A stretch of 64,000 nt of DNA from Paludibacteraceae bacterium (GCA_017632345.1 JAGBRL010000070.1:17036-81035); one strand, 5' to 3'. Shown: positions 54,301-63,454, counted from the stretch's first letter. The notes: generated by a model from the sequence alone, not told the origin. Program-made: numbers and translations.

Positions 54301-57300
54301 CTCCGCCAAGTTCTGTCTCCAAAGTAACAGGAGACATTGGATCTGCACAATAACGGTGGCTATTTGCTTGGTCTCCGCTCGCTCCGTCAAAAACAGTAAT
54401 CGTAGGAGCCAAATTCACACTCACAAGCTGTTCTGCCGAACCTGCACATCCGTTATTATCCACAACCACCACTTTTACTGTATGGTCACTTACATTACTA
54501 AAGCTATATTCACTTGATGTTCCTACACCAAATCCCCAGTCATAACTTACCGCAGTCTGACCTGTTGTAATTTCCGCCTTCAGGACTATCGGCCCTTCAT
54601 TGCTACAACGTTCAAAATCACTTGCATTTCCGTTAGCATTTTTAATTTCAACTTTAGGCAACGGATTTACTGTCACAGACACTCGCTTGACATCTGTCAC
54701 ACAACCGTCATGAGACACGCCATAGACCTTATAATAGCTTGTTGTCTTAGCCGGATCCGGCTTGATCATAAACGAAGAATTACTTACCGTATCATCCGGG
54801 AAAAGCTTGTTTGCCTGGTCTTCATCAGCCCATCTGAATTCTTTGATATTCTGAGCATAACCTGTATTGTTTGCTCCTACCATATTGAATGTAGCAAACG
54901 AACCTGCACATGTTTTTGCATCAGCCACACTGAACGACGGCACTGGGTACGGAGTTACCGTAAATTCCGCAGAGCTACTGCAATAAGCGCCGTTACCATC
55001 CGGAATAGTCACTTCAACTTTATAATAGACAGTCTTGTTTTCTTCTGTCAATCTCTGCGAAATTTCATCTTTACCTTGGTCTATCGGAGCAGAGCCGTAC
55101 ACAGCCTTTCCGTTTGCGTCCAATTCGTCTCCTTTATACCAACGTATTGCTACTCCGTCCGCCATCTTAACAGTCGAATTCAATTTAAAGTTTGTGTTCA
55201 AACAAACTCCTGAAGGCCCCATAATTGTAACCGAAGGAGCAGTCACAGGATTCACAATATGTTCAATCTCTGTTATACATCCATTGCTTCCTGTAACCTG
55301 CAACTTAACCACATCACCTGCTTGCGGATTTTGCAATTCGTAAGTTTTGTCTTTTGCTGCCGCATCACCATTCCACACAAGTGTCGCGCCCTCTTCGTTT
55401 ACAGTTGCATTCAGCACTCCTGGCATGCCAGAACATACATTAGCAGTAATTACCGCTACCGGATTTGGCTTGCCCACATAAGAGATTTCCTTGCTGCTTA
55501 CACAAGCGTCCACCTCCGCCTCAACTATCAGACCTATCTCATTAGCGCTGTTCGGAGTCACTGTCAACGAATTGCCGTTCGCACCGTCCACCGACGTTCC
55601 GTCCCTCTTCTTCCATCTAAACGTAGTTTCGGCATTTGACTGTTTTTTATTACTTGCCACAAGAGTCATCGGTGTTCCGATACACTCTTCGAAAAATACG
55701 CCAGGTATGTTGTCAACTTCAACAACAATATCCGGATTAGCCAACACGTCAACTTTGAAATCTATAGTATCCGAGCAACCGTAAGTTTCGCTATAAGCCG
55801 CAACACCGTACATAGCTGAACTTGGGTTGAAAGTTGCTTCAAACGTTTCACCCTCATTCTTATACGAGTATTTCTTCTCGTCGTCCGATGTATTTGGCAT
55901 TCCGTCAGGTCCGTTCTCAACCACAACAGAGAACCATTTGTAATTGGCTATACTGCCTTCTGCTATTGTCGCGTTTGCCTTCACTTCAAAATCAGAGCCG
56001 GCACAACCAGACGGCTGATCTTCTATTGACACTATTGGATTAGGATGAACTACAACGTTATGAGTAGCCTCTTCTGACCAGCATCCGTTAGCATTCTTAA
56101 CCTTAACTTTATAAATCTTAGAATCGTTTACAGCACAAAGAATGTCTTTGGTTTTCTCAGAAGTGCTCCATTCATAAACATCATCACCTACTCCGCCATT
56201 CCAAAGTTCAGACGCTTGCAGACCTACTGCAGACAACGTCACAGTCTCTCCCTTACAAATGTCAGACACGCCAGATGTCTTCTTGCTGCTTGCAATGCTC
56301 ACGCTGAACGGACGTTCTACGTTTACAGTGACAGTAGAAGTCACAGCCGAACAGCCCTTCTTAGCCACTGCCGTAACAGTGTAAGTAGCAGTCTTATCCG
56401 CTATAATGCTTTCTGTTTGCGTTTTACCGCCAAACAAGCCATCTACCGTAGCCACAACATTGCCGGCGTGGTCTGTAACTGTATAAGTCACCACATCCGA
56501 GTAGTTGCTTCTTGACTCGTCGAACTCCAAGAAGAACTCTTCATTTGGACACAGTTTGGCATTTCCAATATCAGAACCGTCGTTCTTCTTCGCCACAACT
56601 GTGAATGTTGGCTTGTGAATCACGTCAACTTCAACCTTCTTAGAAGATACGCAATACATACTTGCATTGTAAGATGTGTTCTTATAACAAGCGTACACAT
56701 CAAACGCCAGTTTGTTATTTACAACATCACTTTCAGAGAACAAACTTTCCAGAGACACAGGGTCCTTGCTGCCGTTGTTCAAAGAAGTAAAGTTGTTAGT
56801 CAAACTATACAATAAACTAGAATTCTGAGTATCGTACCATCCGCCATCCTTGACTTTAGACGCTGTGAACTTAACGTTTGCTCCGTCGTCTTCAAGACAA
56901 ACTGGACTTTCAGGCTCTACATTAAAGTTTGGTGCAGGATGGAAATAAACAGTATGAGACGCTGTTTGCGTACATCCATATGTATCCGTCACTTTTATCT
57001 TATAAACAACTGTCGTTCTCTCTTTAGAATTTGGATCTGGAGAACGCGGATTCAGAACGATATTCTGATGGTCATTTCCTTTTTGTGTGCCAGCCTCAAA
57101 TTCCCAAGACTTTATTGTTTCACTAGCATTAACACACTTGATTGGCAACTCTCCAGCAAAATCACTACATACAAAAGAGTAATTACATTCTGGTTGATAA
57201 TTACCTGTCGTGAAAACTGTAGGTGCATCTTTAACTATTACCTTAAATTTATGGTATGCCACGCAACTGTCATTAGTAATCGCTCTGATTTCATACTCAT

Positions 57301-60300
57301 GAGTTTTGTCTGCATTTAAAGTAAACGTGTAATAATTATCATACGTCTGCGGATTTTTCCCCCATGTGTACAAACTTCCAGGAGTCAAACGGCTTAACTG
57401 ATATATTGTTGACTTCGCACCTGACGTGTTTCTTATTTTCAACTTAACGGTCGAATTTTTACAAACAGGTCCATACGCGTCACCGTTTGCAATAGTTATA
57501 GATTCGTCTGTTGCATCAACAAGTTCCAGCACCGGAGTATTAGACATGTTCACTGCCACTTTCTGAGAAGAGAAACAGCCTGCGTCTTCCGCTTCAATTT
57601 CGTAAACAGTGTTCTGTCCGATAAACGGAGTTTTGTAGATGTAGTAAGTTCTGTCAATAGTTCCTGTCACTACACCATTTTCATCTGTCACATTTTCCGT
57701 TTTCACGAACTCTGTCTCTACAACCTTCTGCGACGCCTGAATTCTGTTTCCATCAGCATCCAGCGTGTAGGCTTTATAGATGTAATTGTTCTGCATGTTG
57801 TTGCCGTCTGACACCATGATTGTGTCAAGACAGTTTTCACACACAGGATCCAAAGTAGCCCATGCCGTGAACGACGGCGATTTAACAACAGAAACTTTCA
57901 AAGTAGTCTGCTCGCTCTGGCAACCATTTTCAGTGACAACAAGGTAGAACTCGTTGTTTTCGCCTTCTTTGAAAACAGGAGTCACACTCATTGTCGCTTC
58001 TGTGCTTGAAGAACCTATGTTAGATGTCCACGAATAAGAGTCCGCTCCATAAGCGCTGCTCAAAGTCAACTGTGTATTTTCACAGACTTCATAAACACCA
58101 TCTGCTCCTGTCCTCACATTGCCAGAAACCAATATTCTCGCAACCGGACGAGGAGCGATTTTCACCTCTGTCTTTGACGAGCCGCCACATTCGCCACCAA
58201 CGACCTTCCATGAGAAGTTTACAACGTCTGCAGAGTTGTTTACCGGAGAGAAAGGACCTATCACAACATTTCCGTTTGCAGGAACAGCTTCCAATTTCGA
58301 ATCCGTCTTAACTTCTCCGTTAATATCCAAATCAACATCAATCATTTCGCCTGTGGCTCCTGTCAGCTGACTTGCCACTTTCAAATAATATTTCGAATAA
58401 TCACATATCGGACCATTCGCAGGATTCTGATTTTCATCCAAAACCTCTACCGTAACGACAGGCACCGGTTTGGATGTGACTGTTACTTGTTTTTCAACAA
58501 AACAGAACTTGTCAGAGGTATTGGACCAATACGTAGGTTTTGCCCCATAATAAGAATTACCAGCACGCACATCCAATGTAACATTACTTCCCATCAAATC
58601 GCCAGTAACCACTCTTGATGCCGTCTTTGGCGATGACGTGTTGTCTCTGCCATCTTGCCAAGATACATCTTCCCAATTGCCAGTTGTTGCGTTCTTTGAA
58701 TAGTAATATGTATGCACTCTATCCGACGTACCAATCAGCTCAACTTGCAGCGCTTCATTTTCGCACAGTTCCGAAGGCTTCGCAACAACTTCAAACTCAG
58801 GCTTTCTCACGTTATATATTTTCTGAGTTTCTTCTGTACGTTTACATCCCTGCGCTGTCGTTATCGTAGCTTTATACGTACGATAATCAGAACCTTCAAC
58901 AAAAACTACAGTTCCTGACAATTCTCCTTTTTCTGCATCAAAGACTTGACTTCCCACTGTTCCAGCTGTCCACTGTATATATTGAGTTGTTTTATCAAAT
59001 TCAGCACCAGTTGTCGGATTAGTAGCATTCACGGCCTTAATTTCTATAGGCCCAGCAGTTCCATCCTTGTAAGACGATCCATCCTCACAAACAAAGTTTC
59101 TGACATAATCAAACGATAGCATAGGACGTGGATTAATTTCAACTATCAACGTTCTTTCCACTCTACATCCTTCGCTTGTTTCCATCACAATGGAGAACTC
59201 TTCCTTCTGGCCTTTTATAACAACATCTATTGCTGTAAAAGCTCCAACGTCAACTCTCTGTCCAAAACTAGCAGAAGAGCTCTTTACTGTTCCATCTCTC
59301 TTACGCGTTACTGTTGCCTTGTATTTGCCGGCATAAACCGCGTTCGCGTCTCTCAAGACCATCTCCATATTAAGCCAGAAGTTCGTCCCTGCACAAACAC
59401 TGTACACTCCATTTACTGGCAAATTATCCACAACCGGAGACTGACTTGTACGAATAGCATCTACTTTTATATCAAACTCAGGATAAGCCGACACAGTAAC
59501 ATCCAATGTGCCAACACAGCCATTAGATGCCATAGCCGCCACCTTTACTGTCTGAGGATTGGTTGCTGTTGCTGTAACTTCCACATCTTTTTTATAACCT
59601 TCATCACTGACATCAAACGCACCATTTTCCCAAGAATATCCCTTTGTAATCTGCGTATTATTGTAATTGTGCTTGTGACTTCCACCATACAAATCTTTAG
59701 CTTCCAATGTAACGTACGTAGGTTTGCCTACAGGATTGCCAGCGGCATCAGTTTCTCTTGGACAGCCAGTCACATCAGGCACAACAAACTTAGGAAGAGG
59801 CTTCACCCAAATCTCCTTTGAACTAACACCAATACAACCTTTTTCATCTTCCACACGAACAGCATACTTATATGAGTACAAATCATAGCCTTTGTTGTAA
59901 CTATTTCCGTTCTCTCCTACCGTGTAATAAATAGAGTTTGCTGTTGTTCCGTTTTCCTGATCTCCGAGCATTCCGTTACCAAGATTTTGATATGGTGTCT
60001 TGGTAGGGTCATACCATGTATATGAAACAACATTCCCGTCAGATAATCCAGAAGCCGTAAGTTTTACAGCAGAACCAACACAAGCCTGATCTGTACTTGA
60101 AGAAGCTTCGCTTCCATCAACAGAGACGTTCCATGTCACAGTCGGAGTCTGACGCGACTGAATTTTGATAGTATAAACATCTTCACATATAACAGTCTTG
60201 GCGTCATCAAATGTATGTGTTGTCACGACAAGCGTATATTCGTCTGTAGTTGCGTAACTTGCATTCGGCAGCAAATCTCGTTGATAACTTGTTCCCCCTG

Positions 60301-63300
60301 GCTGATAATTTGTTCTCCAGACATTTTCATCTTTACCCTCCACAATACCTGTATTCTTGTACCAAGTATAGTGCATATAGCAATTCTTAGCCCCTACATT
60401 AGGATTTTTAACTGCAACATTAACTCTATTGTTATTAAAGTCAGCATTATAACCACAAAGAGGGCTACATGTAAATGTCTTAGTCGTGGCATCATATTTC
60501 ACTTCCATAGGATCTCCAGTCTTAGATTCATTAGGGACTATTATAAAATCCTTCTTGGGACTACCATCCGCATTCGCTGGCACACTCTGTTTGAACGTGA
60601 ACGTAAAGTCCGGTCTTGCTGCTGGACGTTCTTCAAACATGAATGGTATATTGAAGTTACAACCTTTGTCGTCTGTTCCTTTCACATAATATTGAGAAGT
60701 GAAATCGGCTTCGCCCAACGCAAACTCGTATTCGCCGGCAGCTAACTGCTCTTCTTTTTGAATTGCATTGCCTTGGTCGTCTATTGCGCTAACAAGCTTA
60801 CCCCACTCTACATAACCTTTCTCTATGTTCACTAAAGACGCCTCTACCGGACCGGGAGCACAAACAGCCGGACCCACTTCCAACTTAACATCCTGCGACC
60901 CTTCTACAACAGACACATAAATCCTTGACGTACAATTCCCATTGCTCATATCTACCGAATGAGTACCCTTGGCAAGTGTCTTGTTATTAGTTTCATAAGA
61001 GCCGTTAAGGATATTAGAATAAGACATGTCGTCTGTTGCTCCGTCTGACCATGTCAAACCATACTTGCCATCACACTCCAAATGCAAAGTGACACTCTTG
61101 TCCTTACAAACACCAACCTGCCACTCGCTATATCTGATAGTTGCAGTCTCCGTCTTCATTACACCTTCTTTAACCCTGGTCAAGCCCACGTTGTCAGTTG
61201 CTATCGGAAGAGCATTCGGCACTTCATAGACTTCATACTCCGTATTTACGTTATATATGCAGTAATTTTCTTTGCCGGACTCGTCTTCCCACGTGTCCTT
61301 CACAAGAAACTTTCTTACAATATTCCCAGCCCTTACAGCTTCCGGATCTATATCTACCTGCGTTCCTCCTTCCATACGAGACACCCAAGTTGCACCTTCG
61401 TCGAAAGAGTATGAAATATTATTCTTCAGATAGTACAAATAATCATTTCTCAGATAATCACTTGCGTTAAAACCTTCAGCCTTAACTTGATCCTCAGTCG
61501 GACGACCTACACCCGGTTTGAAATAAGCGTCGTCCAAGTTCTGCCAGTCTGCATAATTTACCGGCACATTCTTCACAGTCCCAAATACCGGACTATATAG
61601 ACAAGCATTCTTTATCACAACAGTATTCACCGGCACAAAACGAGGCACGATTTTCTTACAGATCAGACCCTCGCAACCTGAAACTGTTTTAACTTCCATC
61701 ACAACCCACTGGCCTTCTGCATCAAGAACACTTCCGTAATTTCTTTTTGAACTACTTTGGAAGTCAGCCCGATCTCCTTTTGCATCTTGAAACAAGAACC
61801 TGCCGTCTGCATCTTTGTCCACTGCATAATAAACGGCATTAGAAGCACTTTGCTTGACACCGTCTATAACTGGATCGGCCCCTGCCGGGAACACAGTCCA
61901 GTTCCAGATGACAACAGAATCGCTTGCTCCAGAACCGCTGGCAGACTCTGATGTAGATGCATCAACAAAATCCACATAACGGTTACAACCATATTTAGGT
62001 GTGAAATTAGGCCGCAAATCTGTAGGCGATATTATTGTATCCAACTCAATAGGGCAACCTGTAGAGTTCATCTTCATTGTCACATGGAAATGGTTGTTAC
62101 TTGAACCGACAGAACCGGCACCTAGTTCCCACTTATTACCTTTAATATCATCATTAGACTGCATTGTCGCACTCCAAACGTCCGTTTCGCCCATTTGATA
62201 CCAAGTGTAGGAGTCATAACCAGCAGGAGCTGTAATAGTCACAGGCTCGTTTGACTTACAAAACTCTACATCTATTTTTAGAGGCTTAACCTCTGCACGG
62301 AAGTACATGTAGCATGCGTGACCGCCTGCATCACTCACAGAACCATAGCAACAGTCTGTAACGTAAGCTTGAAGTCGAATCTTTTTACCCCTATACTTAT
62401 ACTCTCCTTTTGTGTCCTTTTCCGTCAAATCAAATGCAACACTTTCCCAATTCGTTGTAACAACATCATCGTTTGTAGAACCCTTTTTGTTATCACACCT
62501 CAACATATCATCTGTATTTTTGACCGTAGCTCCACATGTTATAGCATTCCATTTTGAAGAAACTTCATCATAACATTCTGCCTTTATGTAGTAAAGAGGC
62601 TTTGCAACTACGCCACCTCCAGAATGTCCACTTGGATTCATCGCAATAGCACAATAATCAACAATCAACATACCCATCTGCTCTGTACACACAAACTCAT
62701 ACTCCATCATTTCAGCACTTGCGACATGCTTCTCCAATATATCGTTATCCCCTTTTAGCCCTTGCTCTTTTCCATAATACTGCAACTCACAACCTCGTCC
62801 TGATTTTATACCATGATTAGTTCCCAATCTACAAGTTCTTGCAAATCCACCAGTCACATCTATTCTTGTATCTTTACAATTGTTATTCTGAACAGACGTA
62901 CTTCCTGGTATAGAGTTGCCCACCCCAAAGTTTATATCATTTTCGGGCGTTGAACCTTTGGTATATACGTTAAATCTTCTATATGGTGCATTATTTGCCC
63001 CATCTCCTTTCCACGCATCAAAAGAGCTCCAATAATAATCTCCTGACCCATAGACACAATTTTCTCCTTCTTCCGACCCACTAGCACCTCCTGAGAAAAT
63101 GTCTGCAATCTTAAAGGTCATATCACTACCTTTAAGATTATCCCGTTGTCCATTAGACCCATACCCTGTTTTAAACTGATGTTCTGCAGACTTAACGTTA
63201 GCCGTAATTGCACCTGCGTCAACAGCTTGATCATAATTCCAACAAAACTGGTGCGTTTGGATATCACCACCATACTTTACCACCCCATGATAAAGTTTCC

Positions 63301-63454
63301 ATCCCGCCAAACCTTCTTTAAAGTCGAGATTCAGAGCCGCATTAGGATCTTTTATCTGCCCAGCTGCCCCGATAGGCACAGCGAGCACCGCTACCAAAAC
63401 CATCAGCCTCAGCCGTCGGAGGTGATGAGAATAATTAAGTAACCTTTCTCTCAT
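45368..63454 (-). CDS. Giant SprB-like surface adhesin with about 58 Ig/PKD-like repeats and type B T9SS sorting domain
   Basis: 6028 residues (about 640 kDa). N-terminal signal peptide (LMVLVAVLAVPIGAAGQ). Residues about 35-400 are a unique region with a jelly-roll-like composition. Then about 58 divergent repeats of 75-100 residues, each starting near 'vCxGxxvxLxaxGaxxYxW', with 'txYxVxGxdxxGC' near the end and 'PxxxixG' linkers: in most repeats one Cys opens and one closes the unit. The last 92 residues are a type B (CHU_C/gliding-associated) sorting domain: 'AEAFTPNGDKRNDEFYF', 'IYNRMGEVIFEGKS', 'WDGNYKGEPCPTGVYGWTVKY'. Size, architecture and the downstream SprF-family gene closely resemble SprB of Flavobacterium johnsoniae. 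It is presumably a cell-surface fibre; ligand unknown. Confidence 0.9.
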   Translation of the reverse strand: MRERLLNYSHHLRRLRLMVLVAVLAVPIGAAGQIKDPNAALNLDFKEGLAGWKLYHGVVKYGGDIQTHQFCWNYDQAVDAGAITANVKSAEHQFKTGYGSNGQRDNLKGSDMTFKIADIFSGGASGSEEGENCVYGSGDYYWSSFDAWKGDGANNAPYRRFNVYTKGSTPENDINFGVGNSIPGSTSVQNNNCKDTRIDVTGGFARTCRLGTNHGIKSGRGCELQYYGKEQGLKGDNDILEKHVASAEMMEYEFVCTEQMGMLIVDYCAIAMNPSGHSGGGVVAKPLYYIKAECYDEVSSKWNAITCGATVKNTDDMLRCDNKKGSTNDDVVTTNWESVAFDLTEKDTKGEYKYRGKKIRLQAYVTDCCYGSVSDAGGHACYMYFRAEVKPLKIDVEFCKSNEPVTITAPAGYDSYTWYQMGETDVWSATMQSNDDIKGNKWELGAGSVGSSNNHFHVTMKMNSTGCPIELDTIISPTDLRPNFTPKYGCNRYVDFVDASTSESASGSGASDSVVIWNWTVFPAGADPVIDGVKQSASNAVYYAVDKDADGRFLFQDAKGDRADFQSSSKRNYGSVLDAEGQWVVMEVKTVSGCEGLICKKIVPRFVPVNTVVIKNACLYSPVFGTVKNVPVNYADWQNLDDAYFKPGVGRPTEDQVKAEGFNASDYLRNDYLYYLKNNISYSFDEGATWVSRMEGGTQVDIDPEAVRAGNIVRKFLVKDTWEDESGKENYCIYNVNTEYEVYEVPNALPIATDNVGLTRVKEGVMKTETATIRYSEWQVGVCKDKSVTLHLECDGKYGLTWSDGATDDMSYSNILNGSYETNNKTLAKGTHSVDMSNGNCTSRIYVSVVEGSQDVKLEVGPAVCAPGPVEASLVNIEKGYVEWGKLVSAIDDQGNAIQKEEQLAAGEYEFALGEADFTSQYYVKGTDDKGCNFNIPFMFEERPAARPDFTFTFKQSVPANADGSPKKDFIIVPNESKTGDPMEVKYDATTKTFTCSPLCGYNADFNNNRVNVAVKNPNVGAKNCYMHYTWYKNTGIVEGKDENVWRTNYQPGGTSYQRDLLPNASYATTDEYTLVVTTHTFDDAKTVICEDVYTIKIQSRQTPTVTWNVSVDGSEASSSTDQACVGSAVKLTASGLSDGNVVSYTWYDPTKTPYQNLGNGMLGDQENGTTANSIYYTVGENGNSYNKGYDLYSYKYAVRVEDEKGCIGVSSKEIWVKPLPKFVVPDVTGCPRETDAAGNPVGKPTYVTLEAKDLYGGSHKHNYNNTQITKGYSWENGAFDVSDEGYKKDVEVTATATNPQTVKVAAMASNGCVGTLDVTVSAYPEFDIKVDAIRTSQSPVVDNLPVNGVYSVCAGTNFWLNMEMVLRDANAVYAGKYKATVTRKRDGTVKSSSASFGQRVDVGAFTAIDVVIKGQKEEFSIVMETSEGCRVERTLIVEINPRPMLSFDYVRNFVCEDGSSYKDGTAGPIEIKAVNATNPTTGAEFDKTTQYIQWTAGTVGSQVFDAEKGELSGTVVFVEGSDYRTYKATITTAQGCKRTEETQKIYNVRKPEFEVVAKPSELCENEALQVELIGTSDRVHTYYYSKNATTGNWEDVSWQDGRDNTSSPKTASRVVTGDLMGSNVTLDVRAGNSYYGAKPTYWSNTSDKFCFVEKQVTVTSKPVPVVTVEVLDENQNPANGPICDYSKYYLKVASQLTGATGEMIDVDLDINGEVKTDSKLEAVPANGNVVIGPFSPVNNSADVVNFSWKVVGGECGGSSKTEVKIAPRPVARILVSGNVRTGADGVYEVCENTQLTLSSAYGADSYSWTSNIGSSSTEATMSVTPVFKEGENNEFYLVVTENGCQSEQTTLKVSVVKSPSFTAWATLDPVCENCLDTIMVSDGNNMQNNYIYKAYTLDADGNRIQASQKVVETEFVKTENVTDENGVVTGTIDRTYYIYKTPFIGQNTVYEIEAEDAGCFSSQKVAVNMSNTPVLELVDATDESITIANGDAYGPVCKNSTVKLKIRNTSGAKSTIYQLSRLTPGSLYTWGKNPQTYDNYYTFTLNADKTHEYEIRAITNDSCVAYHKFKVIVKDAPTVFTTGNYQPECNYSFVCSDFAGELPIKCVNASETIKSWEFEAGTQKGNDHQNIVLNPRSPDPNSKERTTVVYKIKVTDTYGCTQTASHTVYFHPAPNFNVEPESPVCLEDDGANVKFTASKVKDGGWYDTQNSSLLYSLTNNFTSLNNGSKDPVSLESLFSESDVVNNKLAFDVYACYKNTSYNASMYCVSSKKVEVDVIHKPTFTVVAKKNDGSDIGNAKLCPNEEFFLEFDESRSNYSDVVTYTVTDHAGNVVATVDGLFGGKTQTESIIADKTATYTVTAVAKKGCSAVTSTVTVNVERPFSVSIASSKKTSGVSDICKGETVTLSAVGLQASELWNGGVGDDVYEWSTSEKTKDILCAVNDSKIYKVKVKNANGCWSEEATHNVVVHPNPIVSIEDQPSGCAGSDFEVKANATIAEGSIANYKWFSVVVENGPDGMPNTSDDEKKYSYKNEGETFEATFNPSSAMYGVAAYSETYGCSDTIDFKVDVLANPDIVVEVDNIPGVFFEECIGTPMTLVASNKKQSNAETTFRWKKRDGTSVDGANGNSLTVTPNSANEIGLIVEAEVDACVSSKEISYVGKPNPVAVITANVCSGMPGVLNATVNEEGATLVWNGDAAAKDKTYELQNPQAGDVVKLQVTGSNGCITEIEHIVNPVTAPSVTIMGPSGVCLNTNFKLNSTVKMADGVAIRWYKGDELDANGKAVYGSAPIDQGKDEISQRLTEENKTVYYKVEVTIPDGNGAYCSSSAEFTVTPYPVPSFSVADAKTCAGSFATFNMVGANNTGYAQNIKEFRWADEDQANKLFPDDTVSNSSFMIKPDPAKTTSYYKVYGVSHDGCVTDVKRVSVTVNPLPKVEIKNANGNASDFERCSNEGPIVLKAEITTGQTAVSYDWGFGVGTSSEYSFSNVSDHTVKVVVVDNNGCAGSAEQLVSVNLAPTITVFDGASGDQANSHRYCADPMSPVTLETELGGGVEPESFTWTLNGVQQNVSQSYMNVKLADNDDPKFNGNSYYSERYGVKVTDVNGCTSSEAVFTVNVDKRPEVVAVAPADVCPGSETVIQLTGAQYYVVVAPEGDFPVTGNEYREVLYSDKIFKFQGISALAGEPGACYSNVEEVTAKVKTAPMVSISEPERGGNLQGRVVDACENESVELTATASGGVGNYTYSWSQSSKEATYVQTLSGGSSGLYPFTVEVRDDNGNGCPTKATVTFKTTPSPVVYVSASKEAVCDEYEQVSLKACHDADCSDSQNSDIAYEWKFDREGVIEGGGTAQTAALGQIESDVLVTLTARMVSTGCVSKVAEKTIKRNATPEFSVFDKAGSDIFGPSYGKVLVCEGEAANLSVKSTNTSGLKNVEWTMAGSLRSDQSTFVSHNFVRGSSDTTYTVTVQGGNGCYASKEFTVGVKAPIELTVDGPYDPKTGRMVGLCEGTDVVFKAFSSDGAEISWTAPLSKKNSAQLDYTLIGDQVKLEVTATLDGCIQTLSKDYKIYDSPAIGLEPKDLTLKDRSNSICEGSSVELTAVVYSLDLQNDVEWQWLNEEYIPFSDRSEVSVTPAKSGKYYLEGIMVYDGNTVCKSTKEINITVVGKPKISASFTPSDSVCSNESVTLNLGGANAYRWNKGTMYDDLNAEAVNGGQLNIGMDHVAGTVNEYAIKGYGVHQFTSGEVLICEADTIVNLMVYAAPNVSLSAPETSCPDVDVMMIASGAETYLWSGADVNGLTDNYVKVKPQSAAVSFDYTVHGTKVVDRTTEKTCTASASATVKILPKSRINMLGENKVCAGDNAKIKAEGVSLNGKQPYVDFIWSTGEKGDSISSLIMGDTKIFVTGRDTNNCFVKDSVMITAQDPDGFDIKLADDVNTKVCEGSAVTLKVEGATDYKWEDDPTNTSSQMQVSPVSNTSYTVEGTYGVCTKKLTIPVYIVSAPAISVVGNTMVCRGSTMNLQATSQTEGLVYEWVGAAASGPDLSVVPMVDGAQYTVKATDPTKEHCDASKTVTVTLREEPNVAIGGDFTVCENTYANLTATGAVSYVWGYEDAAGNPVNNVAGGSNYQPAIGNSNLKVFVIGVDEYTCSKKTDVVVTSVPTPKFKLTTETGTNVFCEGSDVVLMHDAVNSDAISSIVWNGKDTAMKYTEGDMKYSRRFSATGYSDQGCQAHATIDIDVLPKPNLSIGGNLTPCQDTKELFTAYGADRYMWKGALAQQDADNKAEVAIGANASSIRIELTGYKKMDDVECRADSVFVIPVKKTPSVQIDGGDKACMDGVLTLKAVTEDEDITSLIWTDNSSYPFNRSGNEVQVSVTQDVTYKLSATNIYGCKKDVEHFVKLLNSPSLDVNMNVDFGNPKSGQLEFNENGIAYLDVCNGGDLNLVVSGSNTYKWDHRDAVDTTVSALDSVITTAATFVVKGYMPGCETSRTIVVSHKANPSIDLVGNRTVCEGSPVVLEPHCNDSNVEFYWRGRKIEKDQETGKNLIVEVLSSPNNKFDLVGIDTVNNCQTVKTYTDITYTAKPKFAVDGDKVVCVDDEIDIRAYAVNSADDEGNYTYNWGYKANPKIAIDYDTELNVLAQTAGVDDFFASVKDTVGCVDTIFFSVTKNPLPVLTFDPQGSDNDPATPEIVDICMKNDLYVRISGASTIKDEAGNVISGGWIKDKPDSDTIYKVSGASSEGCVSTLEIPVKTIPSPVIYLTNHPDGELAYCEGSPVKLVVGGNAVSYTMPDGTKGTNGATYVDEEADGLMTYFITGEGDNGCSVQEEFTFKMNTLPEVAIDIEKDQDRICYREVAELHVTGAESYKWSTGSRKDTIRATITKDSVFTVVGKDANGCESEVSFKVTMVELPVLAYNGDTEFCDGNTATLRGSGTGVGGGDYYAWSVGKDTIAMGNLATTKLNGNTTYTLWGKSKEGCVSSLDVDITAKEAPILFWEGEYELNETADSILLCQKQTLDITMKGADTYQWTGGSTTDRLTVVPTRSTHYTVTGTGANGCKTTQAINVKVLPTPTIKIDAPTFACVGEDFQMKVTDDTKDNFESFAWSNHSTEATSGDLTMTEEDYTLKVTGYTSLNCPAEASFTVKPKALPKLYVRGTKEICKGGVFSLHGQGANTYAWFMDENGYYGNDTAKVGDQISFEAATDEVLVMSGTLNGCTDTIHVPLSVQTPPILHTEGLKPICQGEVLELTAKATNVNEEDKVEFTWSTGTVTGENGEMMSMTPLSSQNIYLSGSVVLLDDNGDQIFCKNTLEIPVTVNPKPTIKVEGERNICFGSEAELTAVGAAAYEWVELSSSETTVRPIITSDTSFTVKGKVVETGCDAEAVVKVKVKPLPVLGVAEGSKLILCDGEEADITVFGAATYGWKQPDGSLVAGNRYRHTPEQDTIYRVIGTSNNNCVDSFDIEVSVNMLPSLSYSGDSEICSGDSLILFGHSAPEGCTFSWSNGDKGDKMEAKPLVSATYTLTGKDGNGCVTSMEIPVVVNQRTPLNLAGTSNVCAGSQAEVYVVDAEGFTAFNWSNGNVGENIKPHVSEKTTFTAEGIDVNGCVTKAEFTVNVTEIPELSFHGDTVVCLGDEVSLLADGASKYNWRDVDGNLLSDKARYTFKPDVETKLILEGYMSNCKAEREIPIMVNAVPNLEVDMPEFICRGSVGELRATAGAGVTFEWSTGETEKVIEVAPNKSTYYTVTATNEHGCDSTVKRTVLVVEPPKVEMETNKDNNMVCPGQPDTVHFSATGAVSYEWSSVPAVADIDIYNSDKTNFWAVLNEGEDVVVTVVGTDEKGCQASDTKTIAQRELEPMQFVINPNCIDNDNPSVRFSGKVPDHENAVWTWTPGEDLEPITVGSADKNVVTYKYDLPLKDSFEVKVRSVDEHGCIQDGSGWVYKWRDFWAAEAFTPNGDKRNDEFYFHGGDFIEEFTFIIYNRMGEVIFEGKSIDDKWDGNYKGEPCPTGVYGWTVKYGNNSATLSKKGERKGMVTIVR

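Noticed and set aside
45584..63442. Many plus-strand ORFs of 60-300 codons opposite the giant adhesin gene
   Set aside because: All lie antisense to one continuous 6028-codon frame with clear domain structure; the plus-strand translations are low in protein character and have no promoters.
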